This document shows positions 53,691 through 61,746 of a stretch of DNA of 64,000 nt, in pieces. Location: contig JBATLL010000041.1 of assembly GCA_049289295.1 (NCBI GenBank), positions 248,001 to 312,000 on the forward strand, written 5' to 3'. Within the stretch, counting starts at the first letter, position 1, and each line of letters starts with the position of its first letter. A program made the translations under genes and the position numbers. The stretch is from BOKV01 sp049289295 (lineage in GTDB: Bacteria; Pseudomonadota; Alphaproteobacteria; Rhizobiales; Rhizobiaceae). A model generated the notes under the pieces. The model was not told the origin of the DNA, did no database searches, and was given only the letters and a program-made list of their open reading frames with translations.

Positions 53691-54320
53691 ATGAGCGACA
53701 CAAGACGCGCAGGAATTGCGAAAATTCTGGGACTGGCAGCAGCCATCAGCCTTGCGGTACCGTTGCCTTCATCGGCTGCCTTGTCCACACTCGCGGAGAA
53801 CGCTTCCCCATTGTCGGCATTTCAGGACGAGCAGGCCGTTCTGCCCGGCGCTTTCCTCCCTCCGGTGCGTTTGCTCGACGAACCCATGTTGCTCGCCTTT
53901 TCGGATTCAACGACCAGCGGCATTGTCAATCGCCTGGGACAGGCCGAGCGCGAATGCGGCGCCCTGCCTGAGGAGTATCGCGTGGACTGCCTCGCGCAGG
54001 GATACAAGAGCGCTGCCAGTGCAACACAGAACCGGCCTGACTATACAACTGCGCAAACGGAGTTGAACAAGGCATCCAGAAGCCTGTCCGGACTGGTTTC
54101 GCAGAATGAAGACAAAACAGCGGCTCCCATAAAGAAGGGCGGCAAGACCTACCGGGCGGTGAAAAAGGCTGCCGTGAAACAGGTTGCAGCGAAGGCCAAG
54201 GCAGTGATTTCGGAAACCGAAACCAAGCTGTTGCGTTCGGCCAGCAGCGGACTGCGCAAGACCCATTATGCCCGCGTGGCGCAGGCGGTCGGTTCGACCA
54301 AGAAGATACTGAGATCGTGA
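53691..54320 (+). CDS. Small exported protein of unknown function
   Basis: A 209-residue protein I do not recognise. A signal peptide (about 1-29, ending in SSAALS) is followed by a segment with two Cys (RECGALPEEYRVDCLAQGY, about residues 84-102) that could form a disulfide. The rest is Ala- and Lys-rich, probably helical and basic. GAGGACTTG precedes the ATG. It lies 22 bases after the Sel1 caspase gene and just before another caspase gene, so it is an operon member. It could be a caspase substrate or modulator given its Lys/Arg-rich tail; this is speculation. Confidence 0.7.
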   Translation: MSDTRRAGIAKILGLAAAISLAVPLPSSAALSTLAENASPLSAFQDEQAVLPGAFLPPVRLLDEPMLLAFSDSTTSGIVNRLGQAERECGALPEEYRVDCLAQGYKSAASATQNRPDYTTAQTELNKASRSLSGLVSQNEDKTAAPIKKGGKTYRAVKKAAVKQVAAKAKAVISETETKLLRSASSGLRKTHYARVAQAVGSTKKILRS

Positions 54321-54412
54321 AACTGCGGGCTGTAGCGAGGGCGGGCAGACTCGACTTTCGCGCAGCCAGGCCTAAGGTAGCCCAGGGTCTGAAAACCGGA
54401 ACAGGGAAGTTC

Positions 54413-55822
54413 ATGCGTGCGTTTGTAACAATAGTCCTATCCGTTCTCCTGCTGTCGGGTGGGAGCGCATTTGCAGATAAACGGGTGGCGCTTGTGATTG
54501 GAAATGGTGCCTATGTGCACAGTCCGCAATTGCTGAACCCGGCCAGTGATGCGGCCCTTGTGTCTTCCTCGCTTCGCCAGCTCGGATTTGAAGTGGTTCA
54601 GATCACGGATGGAACGCACCGCGCCCTGCTTGATGGCATGTCCGAATTCGGCAAGCAGGCGCAGGGGGCCGACACTGCTCTGTTCTATTACGCAGGCCAC
54701 GGGCTTGAAGTGGCGGGACGCAACTGGATCCTGCCAATTGACGCCAATATCGAAGCTTCTGCAGATCTGCCTTCCTCTGCCGTGAAGGTGGACGATGTGC
54801 TGGAACTGATGGAATTGTCGGACGCGCGCATACGGCTGGTCGTGCTCGATGCCTGCCGCAACAATCCGTTGCCACGCTCACTGACGCGCTCATCCAATCG
54901 CGGACTGGCCAAAATTGATGCTTCCGCGGCTGGCACGATGGTCGTGTTCTCGGCTGCGCCTGGCGAAGTTGCGCTTGATGGCAGCGGGGCAAACAGCCCG
55001 TTCTCGGAGGCGCTGGCCAGCCGTATCACCCAGCCCGGCCTCGAGATCAGGCAGATGATGGGGCGGGTTCGCCAGGACGTGCTTGCGGCGACGAATGACA
55101 AGCAGGTGCCGTGGGTCAATGAGGCAATCGCGGGTGATTTCTATCTTGCCGGCAAGGATGGCAGCAGTTCGGATACCTCGTCGCCACCGGCTGCGCAGCC
55201 ACCGGCCAGCAACGGGTTGACGGGCGAACTCAGCGTGGAACTGGCGTTCTGGGACTCGGTCAAGGATTCGCGCAACAAGGACCTGATCAATCTTTACCTG
55301 CAGAAATACCCTCAGGGCTCCTTCACCGATCTTGCCAATGCCCTGATCGCCTCCCTCGACAATGTGAATTCAGTGCCGCGCTCAACGCCCCAGGCTCCCC
55401 AAGTTCCGCAGGTGGACCGCAGTGCCCAGATGGAACAGGCAGCGCGTGAATTCGTGCGATACTGGAACGGCGTGTTCTCGGGTCCGGCGGACAATGCCGT
55501 TTCGCAGGTCTATTCGCTTTACGCCTCGAATGTCGATTTCTACGGCAAGCGGTTTTCGTCCGGCCAGATTGCCAGCGACAAGCAGAAGCTGGTTTCGCGC
55601 TGGCCCGAGCGTTATTACGATTCTCCGGAAGGTGAGATGAACATCTACTGCAATCCGGCAGCGGGCACCTGCGACGTGACCACGCTTCAATACTGGACAG
55701 TATCTTCCACCCAGCGCAATCAGAGCAGGAGCGGGGTGTCGAGGACGAATCTGCGCATCGACTTCAACACCGGTTCACCAGTGGTCGTGTTTGAAAGCGG
55801 CGAGGCAATTCAGCGCAATTGA
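54413..55822 (+). CDS. Caspase-family protease with C-terminal NTF2-like domain
   Basis: A 469-residue exported protein. A signal peptide (1-21) is followed by the C14 caspase domain (about 22-245) with His96 in YYAGHGLE and Cys148 in LDACRNNP. A Ser/Pro linker leads to a short helical repeat (about 270-305: SVKDSRNKDLINLYLQKYP) often found after bacterial caspases. The C-terminus (about 340-469) looks like an NTF2-like alpha+beta fold and holds two Cys (YCNPAAGTCDV). The frame opens at a GTG at 54317, but the ATG at 54413 follows AGGGAAG and begins the signal peptide. Fifth caspase of the island. Confidence 0.9.
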   Translation: MRAFVTIVLSVLLLSGGSAFADKRVALVIGNGAYVHSPQLLNPASDAALVSSSLRQLGFEVVQITDGTHRALLDGMSEFGKQAQGADTALFYYAGHGLEVAGRNWILPIDANIEASADLPSSAVKVDDVLELMELSDARIRLVVLDACRNNPLPRSLTRSSNRGLAKIDASAAGTMVVFSAAPGEVALDGSGANSPFSEALASRITQPGLEIRQMMGRVRQDVLAATNDKQVPWVNEAIAGDFYLAGKDGSSSDTSSPPAAQPPASNGLTGELSVELAFWDSVKDSRNKDLINLYLQKYPQGSFTDLANALIASLDNVNSVPRSTPQAPQVPQVDRSAQMEQAAREFVRYWNGVFSGPADNAVSQVYSLYASNVDFYGKRFSSGQIASDKQKLVSRWPERYYDSPEGEMNIYCNPAAGTCDVTTLQYWTVSSTQRNQSRSGVSRTNLRIDFNTGSPVVVFESGEAIQRN

Positions 55823-55995
55823 GGCGCTGAGAGCGCCGCATTCACTACTCGGCGCGCTTTCCCTTCAATTTTTTCGGGAAGCGGGTTATACGAAAATGGA
55901 AAACCAGTTCGAATGCCGCCTTGCGCGGTGATTCGGTTCACGAGGGCGGTCAGAGCCGGATAGTGCAAGCATCCGGACCATCATGGGGACTTAGC

Positions 55996-56769
55996 ATGAA
56001 ACCAACATTGATCCTGGTAGGTGCAGACAAGGGCGGCGTCGGCAAGACGACCACGGCACGTGCACTTCTGGACTATCTGTCACGCAGCAATATTCTGGCG
56101 CGAGCCTTCGACACGGAAAATCCGCGCGGCACGCTGAAGCGCTTCTATCCCGGGATCACCGAAATCATCGACCTGCACAATGTTGCGGACCAGATGAAGG
56201 TGCTCGACACGATGGACAGTTCCGCCGTCAAGGTGACACTGGTCGATCTGAAGGCTGGCAATCTTTCCGCCGCCCTCGACACGTTCGACAAGATCGGCGT
56301 TCTGGAAGCGGCACGCGCGGGCCAGTTCAACCTCGGCCTCATGCATGTGGTTGGCCCATCCATCGCGTCGCTGGACGAAATGGGCGAAGTGGCACGATAC
56401 ATCAAGGGCATCTCCTACATCGTGGCGCGCAACTTCATCAACGAAACCAATTTCTTCGAGTGGGACGAAAAGACCTACAAGAAGTATTTTGCCGGGTTGT
56501 CGCATGCGCGCGAGATCATCATTCCGAAGCTGAACGAAATGGCGTACGAGCAGGTCGACCTTGCAGGCGTGACCTTCACCGACTTCATCAACAACAAGAC
56601 GGCACGCGGCGAGGCGGGCAATTTCTCTTTCGTTCTGCGCGGCTATGTTCGCAAGTGGATTTCGGACCTCAATGCCGAGTTCGAGCGGCTGGAACTGATC
56701 AAGTCGGTGGTCGAGGCGGCGCGCAACAGTGCGGCTGGCGTTTCGGGCAACGATCAGGCCCAGTCCTGA
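55996..56769 (+). CDS. ParA/MinD-like P-loop ATPase
   Basis: A 257-residue cytosolic protein of the SIMIBI class. The deviant Walker A KGGVGKTT sits at residues 12-19, with the signature first Lys as in ParA and MinD. A switch-like VTLVDLKAGN segment follows near residue 80. Such ATPases dimerise on ATP and position cargo on DNA or membranes. It lies 173 bases after the last caspase gene in the same direction, and its sequence is echoed by the next gene (FYPGITEIIDL versus YYPGISQIFDL). The cargo is unknown; a plasmid-partition role is unlikely without a ParB gene or parS site. Confidence 0.82.
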   Translation: MKPTLILVGADKGGVGKTTTARALLDYLSRSNILARAFDTENPRGTLKRFYPGITEIIDLHNVADQMKVLDTMDSSAVKVTLVDLKAGNLSAALDTFDKIGVLEAARAGQFNLGLMHVVGPSIASLDEMGEVARYIKGISYIVARNFINETNFFEWDEKTYKKYFAGLSHAREIIIPKLNEMAYEQVDLAGVTFTDFINNKTARGEAGNFSFVLRGYVRKWISDLNAEFERLELIKSVVEAARNSAAGVSGNDQAQS

Positions 56770-56824
56770 CGCAGAACTGTTTCGGCGCTGACCTCTCGCA
56801 CAGAAATGTGCACTGGAGGGCGAA

Positions 56825-57526
56825 ATAAACTCGCATGTCTACATCATCTGTTCGGATGAGGCGCGCAACGGCAAGACGCTGTTTGCGCGCCTCTATGCCG
56901 ATTGCCTCGTCCTGCAGGATCCTGAGCGGGTAAGGATACTCGACACGGATTTTCCCCATGGCGGGCTGGCTGGCTATTATCCGGGAATTTCCCAGATATT
57001 CGACCTGAGCCGCACCACGGACCAGGTAAAGATGATCGACACGATCATCAACGAGCCCGGGTACAATTACATCATCGACCTGCAGGCCAGCCTGCTGAAC
57101 CGCTTCTTCAAGCTTTTCCACGACATCAACCTTGATGAGGGCGCGGTGGAAGCGGGCATAGGCGTGGCCGTGTTTTTCATGATCGATCGTTCGTTGACCA
57201 CCCTTGCCGCAGCCAAGTCCGTGCGAGACCAGTTGCGCAAGAGCGAGTTCGTGCTTGTTCGCAATGATGCGATCGGGAACATGCTGCACATTCCGGAAGC
57301 GGCAAACGAGTATCTGCGCATAGACAAGGATCGGGACCTGATCCTGCCGCGTCTTTCGGATGAGGCGCGCCAGTATCTGGAAACACCCGGTTTCACTTTC
57401 GCTGATTTCATTGCGGGTGAATCCCATCACGTTCCGGCCAATATCCGCTATGAATTCTGGAATTTCCTTGAAACGATCTACAATCAGCGCAAGCCTGGTG
57501 CATCAGGAACCACATTGCTGATCTGA
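56825..57526 (+). CDS. Degenerate ParA-like paralogue with probable non-canonical start
   Basis: About 233 residues, a paralogue of the preceding ATPase: LDTDFPHGGLAGYYPGIS and DQVKMIDTI align with its counterpart. The reading frame is open from 56792 and clearly coding from about 56825, yet no ATG, GTG or TTG occurs before 57032. GGAGGG (56815-56820) is followed after 4 bases by ATA (56825), the best start candidate. The P-loop position reads S-D-E-A-R-N-G-K-T, lacking the first Gly and the signature Lys. It may be a catalytically weak partner. An ATG-only start at 57032 would delete the whole nucleotide-binding N-terminus. Confidence 0.7.
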   Translation: MNSHVYIICSDEARNGKTLFARLYADCLVLQDPERVRILDTDFPHGGLAGYYPGISQIFDLSRTTDQVKMIDTIINEPGYNYIIDLQASLLNRFFKLFHDINLDEGAVEAGIGVAVFFMIDRSLTTLAAAKSVRDQLRKSEFVLVRNDAIGNMLHIPEAANEYLRIDKDRDLILPRLSDEARQYLETPGFTFADFIAGESHHVPANIRYEFWNFLETIYNQRKPGASGTTLLI

Positions 57527-57560
57527 TTGGCGGGTGGGCGCCCCAAGGGCCGGCTCTTTA

Positions 57561-57580
57561 ATTTTAGATTATTCTAATAT
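57561..57580. promoter_or_regulatory. BigR-like ArsR-family operator palindrome
   Basis: TTAGA-TTAT-TCTAA (57564-57577), extended by outer AT pairs, is an AT-rich inverted repeat in otherwise GC-rich DNA. It lies about 70 bases before the MBL gene. Sulfide-responsive BigR/SqrR repressors of the ArsR family control blh-type persulfide dioxygenases through similar AT-rich palindromes. The repressor gene is not in the window. Confidence 0.5.
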
Positions 57581-57647
57581 ATATATGGAAAGCGAAGCGT
57601 CGTCCATTTCAGGGGCGGCAATGGCAGTTCTCGAGAAGGAGTTTTTC

Positions 57648-58544
57648 ATGAGCGATCCACTCCCGTTCACTCCCGACCTGACGGTAAAGCCCGAGGTCAA
57701 GGCGTTCTTTGATGCGCCAACAAACACGATTTCCTATGTGGTCAAGGATCCGGCTTCCAATGCGGTTGCCGTGATCGACTCGGTGATGGACATCGATTAT
57801 GCCGCTGGCAGGATCACCCATGGCGGCGCAGATGCGATCATCGCCCATATCCGCGAAAACGACCTGAAGTGCGAATGGCTCATCGAGACGCACGTCCATG
57901 CTGACCATCTTTCGGCTGCGCCCTACATTCAGCAGAAGGTCGGCGGAAAACTCGGCATTGGCGAAAACATCACCATCATCCAGGACACATTCGGCAAGGT
58001 CTTCAACGAAGGCACCGAGTTCCAGCGCGATGGCTCGCAGTTCGACCGGCTGTTCAAGGACGGTGACAGTTACCAGATTGGCTCTCTGAACGTTCAGGTT
58101 CTGGCAACTCCAGGCCACACGCCTGCCTGCATGACCCATGTTGCGGGGGATGCGGCCTTTGTCGGTGATACGCTGTTCATGCCGGATGGCGGATCGGCAC
58201 GAGCCGATTTTCCGGGTGGTGATGCGCGCATCCTGTACCGCTCGATCAGGCGGCTGCTGGAATTGCCGGGCTCGGTAAGGCTGTTCATGTGCCATGATTA
58301 CGGGCCGAACGGTCGGGATATCCAGTGGGAAACAACTGTCGCAGACGAGCGGGCGCACAATATCCATGTTCGTGACGGTGTCAGCGAAGACGAGTTTGTC
58401 GCGATGCGCGAGGCGCGCGATGCGACGCTTGCCATGCCGAAACTGATCATTCCATCCCTGCAGGTGAACATGCGGGCAGGGCGCATGCCTCCAGCAGACA
58501 AGGATGGAAAAGTTTTTCTCAAGGTTCCAGTCAACGGACTTTGA
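57648..58544 (+). CDS. MBL-fold persulfide dioxygenase-like hydrolase (Blh/ETHE1 family)
   Basis: A 298-residue metallo-beta-lactamase-fold protein. The metal motif THVHADHLSAAPYI (His-x-His-x-Asp-His) lies near residue 85. Further ligands lie in TPGHTPACMTH and the Asp of FVGDTLFMPDGG. The form matches the Blh sulfur dioxygenases that oxidise glutathione persulfide to sulfite during sulfide detoxification. GAGAAGGAG lies just before the ATG at 57648; an earlier ATG at 57621 has no ribosome site. A DUF442 gene follows, the usual partner domain. A generic glyoxalase II is less likely because of that partner and the operator. Confidence 0.88.
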   Translation: MSDPLPFTPDLTVKPEVKAFFDAPTNTISYVVKDPASNAVAVIDSVMDIDYAAGRITHGGADAIIAHIRENDLKCEWLIETHVHADHLSAAPYIQQKVGGKLGIGENITIIQDTFGKVFNEGTEFQRDGSQFDRLFKDGDSYQIGSLNVQVLATPGHTPACMTHVAGDAAFVGDTLFMPDGGSARADFPGGDARILYRSIRRLLELPGSVRLFMCHDYGPNGRDIQWETTVADERAHNIHVRDGVSEDEFVAMREARDATLAMPKLIIPSLQVNMRAGRMPPADKDGKVFLKVPVNGL

Positions 58545-58566
58545 GGGTAGATAGACAGAAGGATCG

Positions 58567-58593
58567 GCCGGAGCCCAGCGCTCCGGCTTTTTT
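58567..58593 (+). terminator. Terminator-like hairpin between MBL and DUF442 genes
   Basis: GCCGGAGC (58567-58574) pairs perfectly with GCTCCGGC (58580-58587) around a 5-base loop and runs into six T residues. The next gene's ribosome site AGGAGA begins within a few bases, so this may act as a partial terminator or attenuator lowering DUF442 expression. Confidence 0.75.
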
Positions 58594-58605
58594 CAGGAGA
58601 AAAAC

Positions 58606-58935
58606 ATGGAATTTCGTCCCGTGACCGAGGACTTCGCCGTGGCCCCTCAAATTGAGGCTTCGGATGTGGCTGGCATCAAGGCTGCAGGGTTCAAGAGCCT
58701 CGTTTGCAACCGGCCCGATACCGAGATGGGCGCAGTCGCGCATGATGGCATTGCGGATGCTGCAAGGGCAGCGGGACTGGAGTTCCGCTTTATCCCTGTC
58801 GTCAGCGGCAGCATTACACAACAGAATGTGGCGGACATGAAGGAAGCACTTTCATCGCTTCCCAGGCCGGTGCTAGCCTATTGCCGGACCGGTGGACGAT
58901 GCATGAACCTTTTCATGCTCGTGCAACAGGCCTGA
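58606..58935 (+). CDS. DUF442 (TIGR01244) phosphatase-like sulfurtransferase
   Basis: A 109-residue protein of the beta-lactamase-hydrolase-like phosphatase family, often fused to or adjacent to a Blh MBL domain. The Cys-x5-Arg loop is C-R-T-G-G-R-C near residue 93, where C-R-x-G-T-R is usual, so one Thr is replaced by Gly. Members show rhodanese-like or phosphatase-like chemistry linked to persulfide handling. AGGAGA lies 5 bases before the ATG. It shares the promoter region of the MBL gene but follows a terminator-like hairpin. Confidence 0.88.
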   Translation: MEFRPVTEDFAVAPQIEASDVAGIKAAGFKSLVCNRPDTEMGAVAHDGIADAARAAGLEFRFIPVVSGSITQQNVADMKEALSSLPRPVLAYCRTGGRCMNLFMLVQQA

Positions 58936-58991
58936 TTGCGTTTGCAAGAACAGGCCTGTCCGCCTGTCGCTCCCATGTGAAGGAAAGAGCA

Positions 58992-59648
58992 ATGGCGTTC
59001 GTCCCATTTTCCTGGCGGATGCTTGTCATGCTGGCATTGATGTCAGCGCTGGCAGGCGCGACCAGTTTCGGAGCACAGGCAGCCGAGCCCGGTTACTATC
59101 GGGTTGAAGGCGTGGCGGGGAACGATGTCCTCAATATTCGTGCCGAACCTGATTCCGTATCGCAGGTGATTGGGGAATTGCTTCCCGGTGTGGCGCCAGT
59201 CGAAGTCCTCGAGGTTGTCGGTGAGTGGGGCCGGGTCCTGGCGGCAGACGGAAACGGCTGGGTCTCGATGCGGTTTCTCCAGCCGACAGGCATTGCGATG
59301 ATTGGCGACACACTGGTCCCCGATGGCCTTGTATGTGGTGGCACCGAACCTTTCTGGAGCCTGAAGATCAGCGCAGGCGCGGGACTGGTTTTCGAGCCAG
59401 CGGCCGGCGAGGGCCTGTCTCTGCCCATTGCACATGCGGGAACGGCCATCGGGCGAAATCATCGCTTTGGCGTCACTGGCGAAACGGATGGCGCGCGCAT
59501 GACGGCAATGCTGGGCAATCAGGAAAGCTGCAGCGACGGAATGTCTGATCGCGATCATGGATGGCGCATCGATTTGCTGGTCGAGCAGGACAGCGCAGAC
59601 GGACGATATCAGCAATATGAGGGCTGTTGCGGGGTGCCGGTGCGCTGA
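58992..59648 (+). CDS. Exported SH3b protein with COG3650-like C-terminus
   Basis: A 218-residue protein. A signal peptide (about 1-31, ending in AQAAE) leads to an SH3b domain (about 36-95: DVLNIRAEPDSVSQVIGEL). The C-terminus has GTEPFWSLKI and two Cys-containing segments (ESCSDGMSD and YEGCCG), matching the COG3650/heat-resistance-type envelope domain. It probably sits in the periplasm; its activity is unknown. AAGGAAAGAG lies before the ATG at 58992; the open frame upstream overlaps DUF442. It is convergent with dxs (4 bases apart). Confidence 0.8.
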   Translation: MAFVPFSWRMLVMLALMSALAGATSFGAQAAEPGYYRVEGVAGNDVLNIRAEPDSVSQVIGELLPGVAPVEVLEVVGEWGRVLAADGNGWVSMRFLQPTGIAMIGDTLVPDGLVCGGTEPFWSLKISAGAGLVFEPAAGEGLSLPIAHAGTAIGRNHRFGVTGETDGARMTAMLGNQESCSDGMSDRDHGWRIDLLVEQDSADGRYQQYEGCCGVPVR

Positions 59649-59652
59649 CTGC

Positions 59653-61581
59653 TCAAGCCTGTGAGCGGGCCTGTAATTTTGCCACCTGGGCATCATCGCC
59701 ACCAAGAGCGGTCATCACACTTGCGGCGATTCCCCTGGCATCCAGTCCAGCCTGCGCCAGCATGATCGCTGGTGGGGCATGATCGACATAGTCGTCAGGC
59801 ATGAACAGCGAGCGGAATTTCAGTTTGCCGTCCAGCAAGCCGTTGGCGGCGAGAAACTGTGCGACGTGGGAGCCAAAACCACCAATCGCGCCTTCTTCCA
59901 CTGTTACAAGAACCGCATGCTCGCGCGCCAGGCGCGTTATCATTTCGCTATCGAGCGGTTTGGCGAAGCGGGCGTCGGCGACAGTCGTGGACAGTCCTGC
60001 AGCTTCCAGTTCCTCCGCAGCCTTCATGCAGTCGGCCAGCCTTGTTCCCAGTGACAGGAGGGCAACCTTGGTTCCTTCCCTGACGATGCGGCCCTTGCCG
60101 ATCTGCAGGATCTGGCCGCGTTCCGGCAGTTCGACGCCGACACCCTCGCCACGCGGATAGCGGAAGGAAATCGGGCCTTCATCATAGGCTGCTGCGGTGC
60201 GGACCATGTGTTTCAATTCAGCTTCATCGGCAGCCGCCATGACCACAAAACCTGGAAGTGTCGCCAGGTAGGTAATGTCGAAGGCTCCGGCATGGGTCGG
60301 GCCGTCGGCACCGACAAAGCCCGCGCGATCAATGGGGAAGCGGACCGGCAGATTCTGGATTGAAATATCGTGCACGACCTGGTCGTAGCCGCGCTGCAAA
60401 AAGGTCGAATAGATTGCACAGAAGGGCTTCATGCCTTCCGAGGCGAGGCCGCCAGCGAAAGTCACCGCATGCTGCTCGGCAATTCCGACATCATAGGTGC
60501 GCTCAGGAAAGACTTCCCCGAACAGATCAATGCCAGTTCCCGAAGGCATTGCCGCGGTAATGGCAACAATGTCCTTGTCATGCCGTGCTTCTTCCACAAG
60601 CGCCTGCCCGAACACGCGCGTGTAGCTGGGGGCATTGGGAATGCTCGTCGCCTGCTTGCCGGAGATGACGTCGAACTTGTTGACGCCGTGATACTTGTCG
60701 GCAGACGCTTCCGCGGGTGGGTAACCCTTGCCCTTTCGCGTGATGCAATGAATGAGGACGGGACCCTTTGCATTGTCCCGTACGTTGCGCAGAACCGGAA
60801 GCAGTGTCGCAAGGTCGTGTCCGTCGATCGGGCCGATATGATAAAAGCCCAGTTCCTCGAACAATGTTCCACCGGTCACATAGCCGCGCGCATGCTCGAC
60901 GGCGCGGGTAATCGCCCTGTCGACAGTCTTGCCGAGATAGGCCGTCATCTTCTTGCCCAGCTCGCGAATGCCCATATAGGTGCGCCCGGTTGCCAGGCGC
61001 GCAAGATAGGCGCTCATCGCGCCGGTCGGCGGGGCAATCGACATGTCGTTGTCGTTGAGGATGACGATCAGGCGAGCATCGAGTGCGCCGGCATTGTTGA
61101 GGGCCTCGAACGCCATGCCTGCCGACATCGCACCGTCGCCGATGACGGCAATGACGTTGCGCGCGATGCCCTGGTGCTCACTGGCGACAGCCATGCCAAG
61201 GCCTGCGGATATGGATGTGGAGGAATGGGCCGCGCCAAACGGATCATACTCGCTTTCGGAGCGCTTGGTGAAACCCGACAGGCCGTCCTTCTGGCGCAGC
61301 GTGCGGATACGGTTGCGCCGTCCCGTCAGGATCTTGTGGGGGTAGCACTGGTGTCCGACATCCCAGATCAGCCGGTCGTGGGGGGTGTTGAAAACATGGT
61401 GGATCGCGACGGTCAGTTCAACCACGCCCAGGCCTGCGCCCAGATGACCGCCAGTCTGGGAAACCGCGTCGATCATTTCCGAGCGCAATTCGAACGCCAG
61501 TTGCGGCAGGCTCGCATCAGAGAGCTTGCGCAGGTCCTCAGGCTTATCAACAGTGTCCAGAAGCGGCGTTTCTGGTCTCAT
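59653..61581 (-). CDS. dxs: 1-deoxy-D-xylulose-5-phosphate synthase
   Basis: A 642-residue thiamine-diphosphate enzyme that condenses pyruvate and glyceraldehyde 3-phosphate to DXP, the first MEP-pathway step. The TPP motif VIGDGAMSAGMAFEALNNAG lies near residue 150. DVGHQCYPHKILTGR, VGIAEQHAVTFAGGLA and DRAGFVGADGPTHAG are typical of DXS. The ATG at 61581 follows AGGA; the open frame extends to 61650 without a better site. Together with dxr at 22428 it supplies IPP and DMAPP for quinones and lipids. Confidence 0.95.
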   Translation of the reverse strand: MRPETPLLDTVDKPEDLRKLSDASLPQLAFELRSEMIDAVSQTGGHLGAGLGVVELTVAIHHVFNTPHDRLIWDVGHQCYPHKILTGRRNRIRTLRQKDGLSGFTKRSESEYDPFGAAHSSTSISAGLGMAVASEHQGIARNVIAVIGDGAMSAGMAFEALNNAGALDARLIVILNDNDMSIAPPTGAMSAYLARLATGRTYMGIRELGKKMTAYLGKTVDRAITRAVEHARGYVTGGTLFEELGFYHIGPIDGHDLATLLPVLRNVRDNAKGPVLIHCITRKGKGYPPAEASADKYHGVNKFDVISGKQATSIPNAPSYTRVFGQALVEEARHDKDIVAITAAMPSGTGIDLFGEVFPERTYDVGIAEQHAVTFAGGLASEGMKPFCAIYSTFLQRGYDQVVHDISIQNLPVRFPIDRAGFVGADGPTHAGAFDITYLATLPGFVVMAAADEAELKHMVRTAAAYDEGPISFRYPRGEGVGVELPERGQILQIGKGRIVREGTKVALLSLGTRLADCMKAAEELEAAGLSTTVADARFAKPLDSEMITRLAREHAVLVTVEEGAIGGFGSHVAQFLAANGLLDGKLKFRSLFMPDDYVDHAPPAIMLAQAGLDARGIAASVMTALGGDDAQVAKLQARSQA

Positions 61582-61746
61582 GTTCCTATCCTTGGCGCTT
61601 GTGGGCGCGAGGTCTGCCCTGCCGCCATATGGCGGGCGTTCACGGGTCATTGCCGGGTTCTTGCGGCTGGGTTCGTTCTAGCCAGCTTTCCGGCTTTGGC
61701 AAGGCCGGGATTGGGACAGTATGTGCAGTATTCGAGGTTTTTCAGC

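Noticed and set aside
38893..55822. CRISPR-associated caspase (TPR-CHAT/Craspase) system
   Set aside because: All the caspases here have signal peptides and no Cas genes or arrays are in the window.
55823..55837. Hairpin GGCGCT-GAG-AGCGCC right after the last caspase gene as a terminator
   Set aside because: The stem is short and no T-tract follows directly, so I do not call it a terminator.
55996..57526. Plasmid or chromosome partition locus (ParAB)
   Set aside because: No ParB-like gene or parS-like repeats are nearby, and the second protein lacks a proper Walker A.
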